From positions 310,001-374,000 of the forward strand of contig CAXXJI010000003.1 of the NCBI GenBank assembly GCA_963666035.2: a stretch of 64,000 nucleotides of DNA, written 5' to 3'. The notes beneath the pieces are model-generated. The model ran no database searches and had not been told where the DNA came from. It saw nothing but the letters and a program-made list of their open reading frames with translations. The DNA is from CALMFG01 sp963666035. Lineage in GTDB: Bacteria; Bacillota; Clostridia; Christensenellales; CALMFG01. Shown here in pieces: positions 45,237 through 54,413 of the stretch. Positions within the stretch are counted from its first letter, which is position 1; every line of letters begins with the position of its first letter. A program made the position numbers and the translations under genes.

Positions 45237-46430
45237 TTACTCGAATGTCAGTTGGTTGATATCACCAACCACCAGCGTCAGGGTCAGTTTTTCACCACTG
45301 CGCCATACGTCCAGCGTGATGCTGTCGCCAACTTTGAAGTCGCCCATCATCACCGGCAGATTGGCCGCATCACTGACTTCTTCGTCGTTGACGCCGACAA
45401 TTACATCGTCAGTCTGCACACCCGCCTTGGCAGCAGGGCCGTCTGGAACCACCGATTTTACCAGCGCGCCAGCCGGCACACCCAGCATCTTCGCTTCTTC
45501 TTCGGTCAACGCCTGGTACTGGATACCGATGCCGGGACGAACAACCGTGCCGGTGGTCATCAGCTGCCTTGCGACGTCCATGGCGCGATTGATCGGGATG
45601 GCAAACCCGATACCCTCTGACGAGATCGCAATGCCGCTTTCATCAAAACCAGCAAGTGTGGATTTCAACGCATTCACGCCGATCACTTCGCCGTTCACAT
45701 TTAAAAGCGGACCGCCGCTGTTGCCGGGGTTGATCGCTGCATCGGTCTGTAAGTATCGGTTGCTCTGTACAATGCGGTTGACCGCGCTGATATACCCCAC
45801 GGTGACCGAACCGCTTAAGTCCTCTCCCAAAGGATTTCCGATGGCAATCGCCATCTCACCGACCTGTACCGAATCCGAATCGCCGATCGGCATCACGGTG
45901 AGCCCGTCGGCTTCGACCTTTAAAACGGCGATGTCGTTGTAGCTGTCGCTGCCGATGACGGTTGCCGGATACTCGGTACCATTGTTCATCACCACGGTCA
46001 GTGTATCCGCGTCTTTAATGACATGATGATTGGTCAGGATATATCCGTCTTCGGAATAAACAAAGCCTGAGCCGTACGCGATATCGGTGGATTGAGTATC
46101 CTGACCCTGGCCAAACGTTGAAGGTGCGGCCATGGTGGTGCTGGCTTTCACGCCCACCACGCTGTCGCTCAATGTGGCGGCGATATGCACCACCGGGTTT
46201 TCATAATTGCCCGAAGGCACGGCCGCTTCGGTTTGGGCCTCTGCGGCGGAACTGTCAGCGGTTTGGGTTGATAGAACCCTGCTGGTCTCTGCGTCTGCCG
46301 GGCCTAACACATAAACCCCGAGCACCAGCCCCACCATCAGGAACATGACCGCGACGCTGAGTATTGCCACGGCCAAAGCACCTTTATGTGTCCTTGTTTG
46401 TTGTCTGTCTGTATCAATGTGATCGTCCAT
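45237..46430 (-). CDS. HtrA/DegP-like serine protease with PDZ domain
   Basis: A 397-residue S1C protease tethered to the outer face of the membrane by an N-terminal helix (residues 17-42). The catalytic triad is visible: His in LTNHHVIKD, Asp in YNDIAVLKV and Ser in NPGNSGGPLL. A C-terminal PDZ domain has GAVKSVVPDG-like and GVQTDDVIVGVN blocks. It removes damaged exported proteins. TAAGGAGG is 5 nt upstream of the ATG. Confidence 0.93.
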   Translation of the reverse strand: MDDHIDTDRQQTRTHKGALAVAILSVAVMFLMVGLVLGVYVLGPADAETSRVLSTQTADSSAAEAQTEAAVPSGNYENPVVHIAATLSDSVVGVKASTTMAAPSTFGQGQDTQSTDIAYGSGFVYSEDGYILTNHHVIKDADTLTVVMNNGTEYPATVIGSDSYNDIAVLKVEADGLTVMPIGDSDSVQVGEMAIAIGNPLGEDLSGSVTVGYISAVNRIVQSNRYLQTDAAINPGNSGGPLLNVNGEVIGVNALKSTLAGFDESGIAISSEGIGFAIPINRAMDVARQLMTTGTVVRPGIGIQYQALTEEEAKMLGVPAGALVKSVVPDGPAAKAGVQTDDVIVGVNDEEVSDAANLPVMMGDFKVGDSITLDVWRSGEKLTLTLVVGDINQLTFE

Positions 46431-46694
46431 TTTTTCCTCCTTACAATGATGACTGACTATTCATTTAAAAAAATAATATTTTAACGATTTTTCCTTCTAT
46501 TATGATTTTAGTGACCTGAAAATACAACGTCAACCGAATTGGATTTATTTCACAGTTATTTAATCGCGTATTCATAGATTTTTCAGCTATACGTATTTTT
46601 ATCGGATAATCAATGAACAAAATATGACGGGAATTTTTGGCTGAAGAGCTCAAAGTCATGGAGAAGTAAAACGATGTTAGCAGGAAACGAAGCG
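46431..46694. other. AT-rich intergenic region
   Basis: Between htrA (minus) and the end of the glycosylase gene (minus). It should hold the htrA promoter, but no clear boxes stand out. Confidence 0.35.
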
Positions 46695-47183
46695 CTATAG
46701 AATAGCCCGCCAGGCATCAAGCTTGTTTTCAAAGGCAACCGCATGTGCGGGGCTGGTGGACGGCAGACGAAAATAAGCACGATCAACATCGAATCCAACC
46801 TTTTTCTGATAGGTAGTATAGGCTTTTTCTCCATTGAAGTAAACGCGTGTGATACAGGGGTAAGCGCGGAAAAGGGATGCAAAATCGTTGGGGAAAGCGT
46901 CTTTAATGCGGCTGTCCAAAGATCCTTCGCGCCGGCAGGAGCCGATGACGTCCCAAAGCGCAATATGGTGGGAAAGCAAAAACAGGCGCTTTTCATCATA
47001 ATCATCGGTCAGAGGTTCATGATACAGTGCAAAAAGGATACGCCAGAAGATGTTGTGCGGATAGCCGTAGTATTCCTGCTTTTCTAAAGAAGCAACACCG
47101 GGTATGGACCCCAGAATTAATCGGGTACAAGTGGCGTTGATGATGGGCGGGAAAGAATGAATCTTAGTAAGGCTGTTATGCAT
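46695..47183 (-). CDS. Hypoxanthine-DNA glycosylase (uracil-DNA glycosylase superfamily, family 6)
   Basis: A 162-residue base-excision repair enzyme that removes deaminated adenine (hypoxanthine) from DNA. The superfamily motifs are LILGSIPGVASL followed by YYGYPHNIFW, and a C-terminal LPSTSPAH. The ATG at 47183 gives the normal N-terminus (SFPPI shortly after); a TTG at 47213 overlaps the upstream gene. Neither has a good ribosome site, so translational coupling with the upstream gene (gap of 7 nt) is likely. Confidence 0.85.
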   Translation of the reverse strand: MHNSLTKIHSFPPIINATCTRLILGSIPGVASLEKQEYYGYPHNIFWRILFALYHEPLTDDYDEKRLFLLSHHIALWDVIGSCRREGSLDSRIKDAFPNDFASLFRAYPCITRVYFNGEKAYTTYQKKVGFDVDRAYFRLPSTSPAHAVAFENKLDAWRAIL

Positions 47184-47190
47184 GGCGATT

Positions 47191-47685
47191 TCAGCTGATA
47201 TACTGGTCGTCAAACAGCTCGGCCAGTTCCGATTTTCGGTTTTTCACCGACATATTGAACATCAGCATCGCGATAAAATATGCCAGCAGCAGGGTTAGAG
47301 GCGGAAGGAGATCGAAAGGATGGAAGTGCCCGGAATGCAGTGCATGGCGTATGCAGAAAAATGACAATGCGGCAAAGCAGCCTAAGAACATCCCGTTGAA
47401 TAAAATATCATTGATGTTCCAAAGAAATTTCAGTTCAAGCTTCGTGTATTTGCCGTTATCCAAAAAACGCCCTTTTATGCGTAGTGTAGCATGGGGCGAA
47501 TGGGGCATACGGGGGGATATGGAAAAGCCGTCCTCGTCGAGCGTTCCAACAAAGGGCTTTGTTCTTGGCCCTTCCATCTGATTTTTATCCTTAACGGAAT
47601 ATATATTTGCATGCAAAATCCGCATTACGTCGCCTCTGGTTCGATTGGTTTGGATAATGCTTTTTTTATATGGAATAAACCGCAT
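47191..47685 (-). CDS. Membrane protein of unknown function
   Basis: A 164-residue protein with a soluble N-terminal part (to residue 95) and two adjacent membrane helices (FLGCFAALSFFCI and LLPPLTLLLAYFIAMLMF), ending in a charged tail. I recognise no family. The ATG at 47685 has AAGGGGG 9 nt upstream. Coupling with the DNA glycosylase downstream seems to be positional only. Confidence 0.6.
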   Translation of the reverse strand: MRFIPYKKSIIQTNRTRGDVMRILHANIYSVKDKNQMEGPRTKPFVGTLDEDGFSISPRMPHSPHATLRIKGRFLDNGKYTKLELKFLWNINDILFNGMFLGCFAALSFFCIRHALHSGHFHPFDLLPPLTLLLAYFIAMLMFNMSVKNRKSELAELFDDQYIS

Positions 47686-47997
47686 CAAATGCAACCCCCT
47701 TAAAAAGCTTCCATAAAATATAGTTTTATATTGGTATCAAATCATTTGTTCTACTTGTGATTTTGTAATTAAGATTGAGCCGGCACCTCGCAGGAGAGGT
47801 GATTTATATATAATGCATTTAAACGTAAATTAAACATCATTTAAGTGAAATACAAAAAATAACTATAAATGCAAAAAAATAAATATTTGATGTTGTTCCA
47901 TATATGTACCGCCATAAGCCGATGGATAAATGCGCATTGACCCTGGTTTTTGAGATTGTTATAATAGCCTTACACTGGAAAAGGAATGAGAAAAAAG
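47686..47997. other. AT-rich intergenic region with a small hairpin
   Basis: Divergent promoters for the membrane protein and GT2 genes. A CACCTC/GAGGTG stem at about 47785-47802 without T tail is the only structure noted. Confidence 0.4.
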
Positions 47998-48930
47998 ATG
48001 AACAAGAAAATATCGGTGGTCATTCCGGCCTATTTTGAAGAGCTGGTGATTGAAGCCTGTTACAATCGCTTGACTGCGGCACTGGAGAATTTTGATTTTG
48101 AGCTGATTTTTGTGGATGACGGCTCTAAGGACAACACGCTGATCATCCTAAAAGCGCTGGCCGTGAAAGACGCTCGTGTGAAAGTCATCTCTTTTTCCAA
48201 AAACTTCGGGCACCAATCTGCGGTGACAGCGGGACTCCACTTTGCCAAAGGCGATGCGGTAGTCATCATCGATGCGGATCTTCAGGACCCGCCCGAACTG
48301 ATACCGGATATGATTGCGCTGTGGCAGGACGGCAACGACGTGGTTTACGCTAAACGCAAAAAAAGAAAAGGTGAATCGCTGTTTAAGCGCATCAGCGCCA
48401 AGGTTTTCTATCGGCTTTTGCATGTGTTTTCGGATACCCATATTCCTGAGGATACCGGTGATTTTCGTTTGATGGACCGGAAAGTGGTGGACGCTTTCAA
48501 CGCCATGGGGGAGCACAACCGCTTTATCCGCGGTATGGTCGCCTGGCTTGGGTATAAACAGGTACCGCTGGAGTACGTGCGCGAAAAGCGTTATGCGGGC
48601 AAAACCAAGTATACGCTGAAAAAGATGATGTCCCTTTCCTACAACGCCATCTTTTCATTCTCGGTGACGCCGATCAAGTTTATCAAGTCGTTGGGGCTGA
48701 TGACGCTTCTGTTTGCTTTTGGGGTCATCGTGTATGTGTTGGTGTCCAAGGGCACGGGCAATGCGATTCCCGGATGGTCTTCTCTGATGATCGTGACCAC
48801 GGTTTTGATGGGGGTTCAGCTGTTTTCCATGGGTATTTTAGGCGAATATATTGCAAGAACCTATGAGGAAGCAAGAAAGCGTCCGATATATTTGATCGAC
48901 GAAAAAATCAACATAGAGGAAAACAGATAG
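47998..48930 (+). CDS. Family 2 glycosyltransferase (GtrB/DPM-like)
   Basis: A 310-residue polyprenyl-phosphate glycosyltransferase: GT-A domain with ISVVIPAYFEE, LIFVDDGSKDNT and DADLQDPPE (metal-binding DxD region), then two C-terminal helices (LMTLLFAFGVIVYVL and SLMIVTTVLMGVQLFS). Such enzymes load a sugar onto undecaprenyl phosphate for later transfer outside the cell. An ATG four codons upstream is directly on top of the AAGGA, so I choose 47998. The downstream membrane protein, abutting its stop, may be the transferase that uses the lipid-sugar. Confidence 0.88.
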   Translation: MNKKISVVIPAYFEELVIEACYNRLTAALENFDFELIFVDDGSKDNTLIILKALAVKDARVKVISFSKNFGHQSAVTAGLHFAKGDAVVIIDADLQDPPELIPDMIALWQDGNDVVYAKRKKRKGESLFKRISAKVFYRLLHVFSDTHIPEDTGDFRLMDRKVVDAFNAMGEHNRFIRGMVAWLGYKQVPLEYVREKRYAGKTKYTLKKMMSLSYNAIFSFSVTPIKFIKSLGLMTLLFAFGVIVYVLVSKGTGNAIPGWSSLMIVTTVLMGVQLFSMGILGEYIARTYEEARKRPIYLIDEKINIEENR

Positions 48931-50439
48931 ATGAAGGAAAAAAAAGCGGGGGCGAACAAAGCCGTCAAAATCATATGCATCGCGATCAGTATCATCATGC
49001 TCATCTCCATACTGCCGGCTTTTGCGCTGACCCAGCTGACTTTTCCCGCACCGGGTGATGATTATTTTTCAGTGACTGGGCTCAGCCGAGGATTGGCCGA
49101 GAACGGCGCTGTCGCTTACCTCACCGAACCAATCCGCTATGCGGCAAAGCGGTATATGGACTGGCAGGGCAGTTTTGTTTCGGTCTGGCTGTTTGGCTTA
49201 AACCCAATGGTTTTTTCCATCACCGGCTATCGGCTGGCGATGCTTGTTTTCAATCTGTTTTTTGTGTTTGCCGTCTATTTCTTTTGTTTCACTTTTTTGG
49301 GCCGATACTACCGCCAGGAGGGATATCTGTCATTTACGGCAGGGACGGTGCTTTTGTTTGCTTTCTATCACTGCCTGCCGTTTACCAACTTGTATGAGGT
49401 GTGCTTTTGGTATACCGGAGCGGTGTTCTACTTTTTTACGCTGTCCGGCTTTCTGGTTTTCGCCGCGCTGTTGTATCGGCTGAAAACCCGCGTGTTTGAG
49501 GGTAAAAAAACAGGCGTGCTGATGGCACTGTTGATTGCGGGAGCGCTTTTCTTAGGCTCCAACAATCTGGCCGCGTCGGTCAGCGCATGGTCGGGGATGA
49601 CGATCCTGATGTTTTTGGCACTGCTTAAAAAACACCCGATGCGTGGGAAACTTGCTGTGCTGTATGCGGTGATGACCGCGGCGCTGGTCACAAACGCGCT
49701 GGCGCCCGGGTATTTGGTGCGCTATCAGGACGCGATTCACCAAAACGTGTCGCAAGCAGCGAACACAAACGTGTGGCAGGTGCTGGCGTTGTCCTTTAAG
49801 CTGGGCACAGTGGATTTGCGCGGCTTTGCCACCATTGCCCCGACGGTGGGTGTGCTGATGCTGACAGGCCCTGTGATGTTTAAGCGGTTCCGGCGAAACT
49901 CCGTTTCTGCGAGCAATCCCTTGCTCTTGGCCGCGGCGACCTATCTGGTGTTTGTCGCGCAATATGCGCCGTTTTTGTATGCCCTTGGCAACTTGCAATA
50001 CGGGCGAATCATCGCCTATCGGTTTTTTACCGCGCAAGTGCTGTACACGGTTAATCTGGTCAATCTGATCGCGTTTGCCGCCGAGAAGGCGCGGCTGAAA
50101 ACAGGGCTTAAAAAAGTACTGGCTAGTGTACTGATAGCCGGCGGGTTGTTGCTGACGGTGCACAGTTTGGACGTGCGCGTGCTGCCCAAATCGCACATCA
50201 AGAACATCATAGAATGCTACCGCGACGGCAGCATGATGACCTTTGTGGCCGAAAAGAATACGCGCATTGCGATGTTGGAAGATACCAGCATCACCGATGT
50301 GGTGTTTGAACCCATGACCAAAACTGCGGTATGCTTTGGGTTTGACTATACGTCTGAAAACAAGAATGATTTGATTAACACTAATTTGGCCGAGTATTAC
50401 GGCAAAAACTCGGTAGTTGTCAAAGGAACAGAAGAATAG
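48931..50439 (+). CDS. Polytopic membrane protein, DUF6056/GT-C-like
   Basis: A 502-residue protein with about eleven helices and a C-terminal extracellular part of about 90 residues. The first loop holds APGDDYFS and RYMDWQGSFVSVWLFG, similar to DUF6056 proteins and to the acidic first loop of GT-C glycosyltransferases. It starts directly after the GT2 stop codon, so the two are coupled. Function as lipid-linked sugar transferase is inferred from the pair, not shown. Confidence 0.7.
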   Translation: MKEKKAGANKAVKIICIAISIIMLISILPAFALTQLTFPAPGDDYFSVTGLSRGLAENGAVAYLTEPIRYAAKRYMDWQGSFVSVWLFGLNPMVFSITGYRLAMLVFNLFFVFAVYFFCFTFLGRYYRQEGYLSFTAGTVLLFAFYHCLPFTNLYEVCFWYTGAVFYFFTLSGFLVFAALLYRLKTRVFEGKKTGVLMALLIAGALFLGSNNLAASVSAWSGMTILMFLALLKKHPMRGKLAVLYAVMTAALVTNALAPGYLVRYQDAIHQNVSQAANTNVWQVLALSFKLGTVDLRGFATIAPTVGVLMLTGPVMFKRFRRNSVSASNPLLLAAATYLVFVAQYAPFLYALGNLQYGRIIAYRFFTAQVLYTVNLVNLIAFAAEKARLKTGLKKVLASVLIAGGLLLTVHSLDVRVLPKSHIKNIIECYRDGSMMTFVAEKNTRIAMLEDTSITDVVFEPMTKTAVCFGFDYTSENKNDLINTNLAEYYGKNSVVVKGTEE

Positions 50440-50469
50440 CAGGTTAAAAGAAATCGGGAGAAAAGCAAG

Positions 50470-51249
50470 ATGATTAGACAGTTAACAGCGGCGGATACGA
50501 AAATCACGTTGGATTTTGCCAACACCAGTCCGGCCATCCATACGTTTTTAATCGGTGATATTGAGAATTACGGCATTGAAAACGAGGATATGACGCTGTG
50601 GGGACAGTTTGAGGGCAATGCGCTGGTTGGGGTGCTCTTACGATACTTTAAATTTTTCATGGTCTACTATCTTTCTGACGATACGGATATAGGGCCTTTT
50701 GTTGAGACGTTGAAAAATTATGACGGTGAAATTCTTTCCATCAGCGGTAAAAACACGGTGATTGAAAAGTTTATGCCGTATTTTGCTTGCTTAAAAGTTG
50801 AAAAAACACAGTTCTGCGAACTGAAAAGCTGTGTGGAAGCGGTTGAAGACGAAGCGGTTCGTCTTGCCGGACTGGATGACGTGGATCAGTTATTTAATCT
50901 GTTGTCCGGCATTGAGGAATTCTCACCGCCGCTGAAAGAGACGCTGACCAAAACGCTGGAGACGGGTTCGGGACGCATCTATATGTTGGCCGATGAAACA
51001 GGGAAAGTAATCTCGATCGCCCAGACCACGGCGGAGAACAGCGCTTCGGCGATGATTATCGGCGTCTGTACAAAGGCTGAACACCGCAAAAAAGGCTATA
51101 TGCGACGGGTGATGACCCGGCTCTGCGCCGATCTGCAAAGCGAAGGCAAAGCGCTCAGCCTCTTTTATTCCAATAAGGCCGCGGGCAAGATATACCATAG
51201 CATGGGGTTTGAAACCACGGGCGAATGGACGATGATGAAGTTTGCTTAA
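50470..51249 (+). CDS. GNAT family N-acetyltransferase
   Basis: A 259-residue protein with a degenerate N-terminal half and a C-terminal GNAT domain. The acetyl-CoA pyrophosphate loop is EHRKKGYMRRVM, preceded by strand IIGVCTK and followed by SLFYSNKAAGKIYHSMGF. The substrate is unknown. GGGAGAAAAGCAAG precedes the ATG. It lies 30 nt after the GT-C-like gene and ends before the glycine riboswitch promoter. Confidence 0.85.
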   Translation: MIRQLTAADTKITLDFANTSPAIHTFLIGDIENYGIENEDMTLWGQFEGNALVGVLLRYFKFFMVYYLSDDTDIGPFVETLKNYDGEILSISGKNTVIEKFMPYFACLKVEKTQFCELKSCVEAVEDEAVRLAGLDDVDQLFNLLSGIEEFSPPLKETLTKTLETGSGRIYMLADETGKVISIAQTTAENSASAMIIGVCTKAEHRKKGYMRRVMTRLCADLQSEGKALSLFYSNKAAGKIYHSMGFETTGEWTMMKFA

Positions 51250-51278
51250 AAAAGCATTTCTGCTGGCGGGCTTTTACG

Positions 51279-51307
51279 TTGACTTATGTTCGCGTGCAAA
51301 CTATAAT
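51279..51307 (+). promoter_or_regulatory. Promoter of the gcv operon
   Basis: TTGACT (51279-51284), 17 nt, TATAAT (51302-51307), just upstream of the glycine riboswitch. Confidence 0.82.
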
Positions 51308-51341
51308 GAAGTGTAAAAAAAGTGAATACCGAAAGATGAAT

Positions 51342-51524
51342 GCGGGAGACAGTTCTTTTTTAAAAAAACAAAAAGAACGGCCGAAGGAGCAAAGGGTGCG
51401 CCAAACTCTCAGGCAAAAGGACCGCATTTTGACGGATCTCTGGATAACTATATTTTTTATATAGGCCGAAGGGGCAACCGCGTGGAACAGAGCGGGAATC
51501 TCTCAGGTGGAAAACGGACAGAGG
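51342..51524 (+). ncRNA. Tandem glycine riboswitch
   Basis: Two glycine aptamers in series. The first shows GGAGAC, CCGAAGGAGCAA, AACTCTCAGGCAAAAGGACC and a closing stem. The second shows GGCCGAAGGGGCAACCG, ATCTCTCAGGTGGAAAACGG and ACAGAGG. A linker of about 20 nt separates them. Glycine binding should prevent the terminator that follows and switch on the glycine cleavage genes. Confidence 0.96.
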
Positions 51525-51588
51525 CACCAGACAAACGCTGCTGGAAACGATTTTGTTTCGGCGCGATTGTCGGGGTGCTTTTTTGTTT
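51523..51588 (+). terminator. Expression-platform terminator of the glycine riboswitch
   Basis: GCACCAGACAA and TTGTCGGGGTGC form a long hairpin followed by TTTTTT, about 30 nt before gcvT. Confidence 0.78.
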
Positions 51589-51619
51589 ATATTAATCTTA
51601 AAGACAGAGGTGAACAGGG

Positions 51620-52699
51620 ATGAAGAAAACCGCGCTGTATGATGCACATATTCGGCTGGGTGCCAAAATGGTGGAATTCGCGGGCTATGCGATGCCGATT
51701 CAGTATCAGGGCATTCGGCATGAGCACGAGATGGTGAGAGAAAAAGCGGGACTATTTGACGTGTCCCATATGGGCGAAATCGCCGTAATCGGCGAGGGCG
51801 CCTTATCTTTTGTCCAGCGTATTTTCACCAATGATTTTTCGGACATGCGGGCGGGCGACGTACGTTACAGCCCCATGTGCTATGAGGACGGCGGAACTGT
51901 GGATGATGTATTGATCTACAGACGTAGTGAAGCCGATTTTCTTTTGGTGGTTAACGCAGCGAATAAGGATAAGGACTTTGCGTGGATGAAGCAAAACAAT
52001 GTTTGGGATGTCCGCTTGGAGGACCAAAGCGACGATACCGCGCTGATCGCCCTGCAGGGGCCCAAGGCCGAAGCGATTGCTGAAAAGTGTTTTAAGGCAT
52101 TACCACAAATCTACTACAGTTTTATCGAAACTTATCTATCGGACGGAGCAGATGCTTTGATTTCGCGTACGGGCTATACCGGCGAGGACGGGTTTGAGAT
52201 TTTCTGCGAAACCGAACACGCCCCAGCACTGTGGGAAACTTTGCTAGAGGTCGGCGGGGAGGATATTGCGCCCTGCGGGCTGGGTGCGCGGGATACCTTA
52301 AGGCTGGAGTGCGCGATGCCGCTGTATGGGCAGGAGATGGACCAAAGCGTCTCGCCTATCGAAGCCGGACTTTCCCGATTTGTCAAGTTGGAAAAGACTG
52401 ATGCTTTTATCGGGCAGGAAACTTTGGTTTCACAGAAGCAAAGCGGAGAATACCGAAGACGCGCGGGGTTGGTTTTGACGGATAAAGGCATTGCACGCCA
52501 GCACGATAGTGTGTGGCTGGACGGCAGGCGCATCGGTGAAGTGACTTCGGGTACCAAATCGATTACGCTGGATGCTTCCATTGCGCTGGCGTTGGTCAAT
52601 GCACCGCTGACGGTGGATACTGAGGTGGAAGTGGAAGTGCGGGGCAAACGATTAAAAGCAAAAACGGTCAAACTGCCGTTCTATCGGCGAGAAAAATAA
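51620..52699 (+). CDS. gcvT: Glycine cleavage system T protein (aminomethyltransferase)
   Basis: GcvT moves the methylene group from the lipoyl arm of GcvH to tetrahydrofolate, releasing ammonia. The 359-residue protein has KTALYDAHIRLGAKMVEFAG at its start, the DVSHMGEI block, RTGYTGEDGFEIF and the C-terminal GEVTSGTKS. AGAGGTG lies upstream of the ATG. It is the first gene of the operon behind the glycine riboswitch. Confidence 0.97.
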   Translation: MKKTALYDAHIRLGAKMVEFAGYAMPIQYQGIRHEHEMVREKAGLFDVSHMGEIAVIGEGALSFVQRIFTNDFSDMRAGDVRYSPMCYEDGGTVDDVLIYRRSEADFLLVVNAANKDKDFAWMKQNNVWDVRLEDQSDDTALIALQGPKAEAIAEKCFKALPQIYYSFIETYLSDGADALISRTGYTGEDGFEIFCETEHAPALWETLLEVGGEDIAPCGLGARDTLRLECAMPLYGQEMDQSVSPIEAGLSRFVKLEKTDAFIGQETLVSQKQSGEYRRRAGLVLTDKGIARQHDSVWLDGRRIGEVTSGTKSITLDASIALALVNAPLTVDTEVEVEVRGKRLKAKTVKLPFYRREK

Positions 52700-52719
52700 C
52701 GAAAGCAGGGGATAGAAAA

Positions 52720-53094
52720 ATGAATGTACCGAATGAATTAAAGTATACCAAAGAGCACGAATGGGTCAAGGACTTGGGCGACGGCACCTACCTTGTCGGC
52801 ATCACCGATTATGCACAAAGTGAGATTGGCGATGTTTCCTACGTGGAACTGCCCGGCGCGGGCGATAGTTTTTCGGCGGGTGATGTGTTGTGTACGGTGG
52901 AGTCGTTTAAAGCGGCCAGCGAAATCTACGCGCCGTTTGATCTCACTGTGATTTCGGTCAACGAATCGCTGGAGGATGCGCCCGAAGCGATCAACGCGGA
53001 TGCGTACAAGGCCTTTTTAGTGAAAGTGTCGTCCGAAGGCGAAGGCGATCTGCTTTCGGCGGAGGAATATAAAACAATGGTCGAAGGGGAATAA
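52720..53094 (+). CDS. gcvH: Glycine cleavage system H protein
   Basis: The lipoylated carrier of the complex, 124 residues. The modified lysine is in TVESFKAASEIYAP, and the N-terminal YTKEHEWV and the GDVSYVELP block are typical. AGGGGA is before the ATG. Two nt separate it from gcvPA. A lipoate ligase is not visible. Confidence 0.97.
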   Translation: MNVPNELKYTKEHEWVKDLGDGTYLVGITDYAQSEIGDVSYVELPGAGDSFSAGDVLCTVESFKAASEIYAPFDLTVISVNESLEDAPEAINADAYKAFLVKVSSEGEGDLLSAEEYKTMVEGE

Positions 53095-53096
53095 CG

Positions 53097-54413
53097 ATGG
53101 CTGACTATATTCCGAGCACCGGCTCGGAGCAAAGCGAGATGCTGAAAACGCTGGGGCTGAACAGCACCGATGAACTGTTTTCACATCTGCCAAAAGCGGT
53201 CCGGTTGAACCGACCGCTGAATCTGCCGGAAGGCAAAAGCGAGCTGGAAACCCAGCGCGCCATAGCAGGACTGGGGCAAAAAAACAGGCTTTACGAGACC
53301 TGCTTTTTAGGTGCGGGCGCTTATCGGCATTTTATCCCGGCCGTGGTCAAGCAGATCGCGTCGCGCGCCGAATTTGTCACCGGATATACGCCCTATCAGG
53401 CCGAAATCAGCCAGGGCGTTTTACAATCCATCTTTGAGTACCAGACTATGATGTGCGCGTTGACCGGACTGGACGTATCCAACGCTTCGGTGTATGATGG
53501 CGCGACGGCGTTGGCCGAAGGTGTGATGATGTGTGTCAGCGACAAGAAGAACACCGTGCTGGTCAGCGAGGCGGTCAACCCCGAATATATGAATGTGTTG
53601 AGGACATGGTGCACATACTGCGAAGTGAGTCTTAAAACCATACCTATGGAAGGATACGTTACAAAGATATCGGAATTGGGTGAAATGATTTCGGATGATG
53701 TGGGCGCAGTGGTGCTGCAATCACCCAACTTTTTCGGCAGTTTTGAGGATATGGAAACAGCATCCGACATCACCCACCAAAAAGGCGCGCTATTTGTTGC
53801 ATCGGTCAACCCGATCGCCTTGGCGGTATCGGCGTGCCCGGGCGATTACGGTGCGGATGTGGCGGTGGGTGAAGGCCAGCCGCTGGGCAACGCACTGGGC
53901 AACGGCGGCCCCTACCTCGGATTTATGACGGCTACAAAAAAGCTGATGCGAAAACTGCCGGGCAGGATTGTGGGTCAAACGCTGGACAATCAAGGCCGGC
54001 GCGCATTTGTGCTGACCTTGCAGGCCAGAGAGCAGCATATCCGGAGGGAAAAGGCATCGTCCAACATCTGCTCCAATCAGGCATTAAACGCGTTGACCGC
54101 GGCGGCCTATCTATCGGCGATGGGCCCGAAGGGCCTCGCTGAAACGGCGGAAGCCTGCATGGCGGCGGCGTATATGCTGCGCGGTAAGATGGCGAAAGTG
54201 AAGGGCGTGACCGCTTTCGATCAGGAGTTCTTCCATGAGTTTGTGGTGAAAATCGACGCGGAACCCATCGTGCTGGAAAAGGCTTTGAGTGAGAACGGCA
54301 TTTTGGGCGGATATGCACTGGGTGAGAGCCGCTATATCTATTGTGCTACCGAGATGATTCAAGAGGAAGAAATGGATAAACTCTGCCGCGTGCTAACGGA
54401 GGTGACAAAATGA
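53097..54413 (+). CDS. gcvPA: Glycine dehydrogenase (decarboxylating) subunit 1
   Basis: The alpha half of the split P protein (PLP glycine decarboxylase), 438 residues, as in most Firmicutes. Typical stretches are YIPSTGSEQSEML at the start, GAYRHFIPAVV, TGYTPYQAEISQG and VGEGQPLGNALGNGGPYLG. It pairs with GcvPB to decarboxylate glycine. It overlaps gcvPB by 4 nt (ATGA). Confidence 0.97.
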   Translation: MADYIPSTGSEQSEMLKTLGLNSTDELFSHLPKAVRLNRPLNLPEGKSELETQRAIAGLGQKNRLYETCFLGAGAYRHFIPAVVKQIASRAEFVTGYTPYQAEISQGVLQSIFEYQTMMCALTGLDVSNASVYDGATALAEGVMMCVSDKKNTVLVSEAVNPEYMNVLRTWCTYCEVSLKTIPMEGYVTKISELGEMISDDVGAVVLQSPNFFGSFEDMETASDITHQKGALFVASVNPIALAVSACPGDYGADVAVGEGQPLGNALGNGGPYLGFMTATKKLMRKLPGRIVGQTLDNQGRRAFVLTLQAREQHIRREKASSNICSNQALNALTAAAYLSAMGPKGLAETAEACMAAAYMLRGKMAKVKGVTAFDQEFFHEFVVKIDAEPIVLEKALSENGILGGYALGESRYIYCATEMIQEEEMDKLCRVLTEVTK

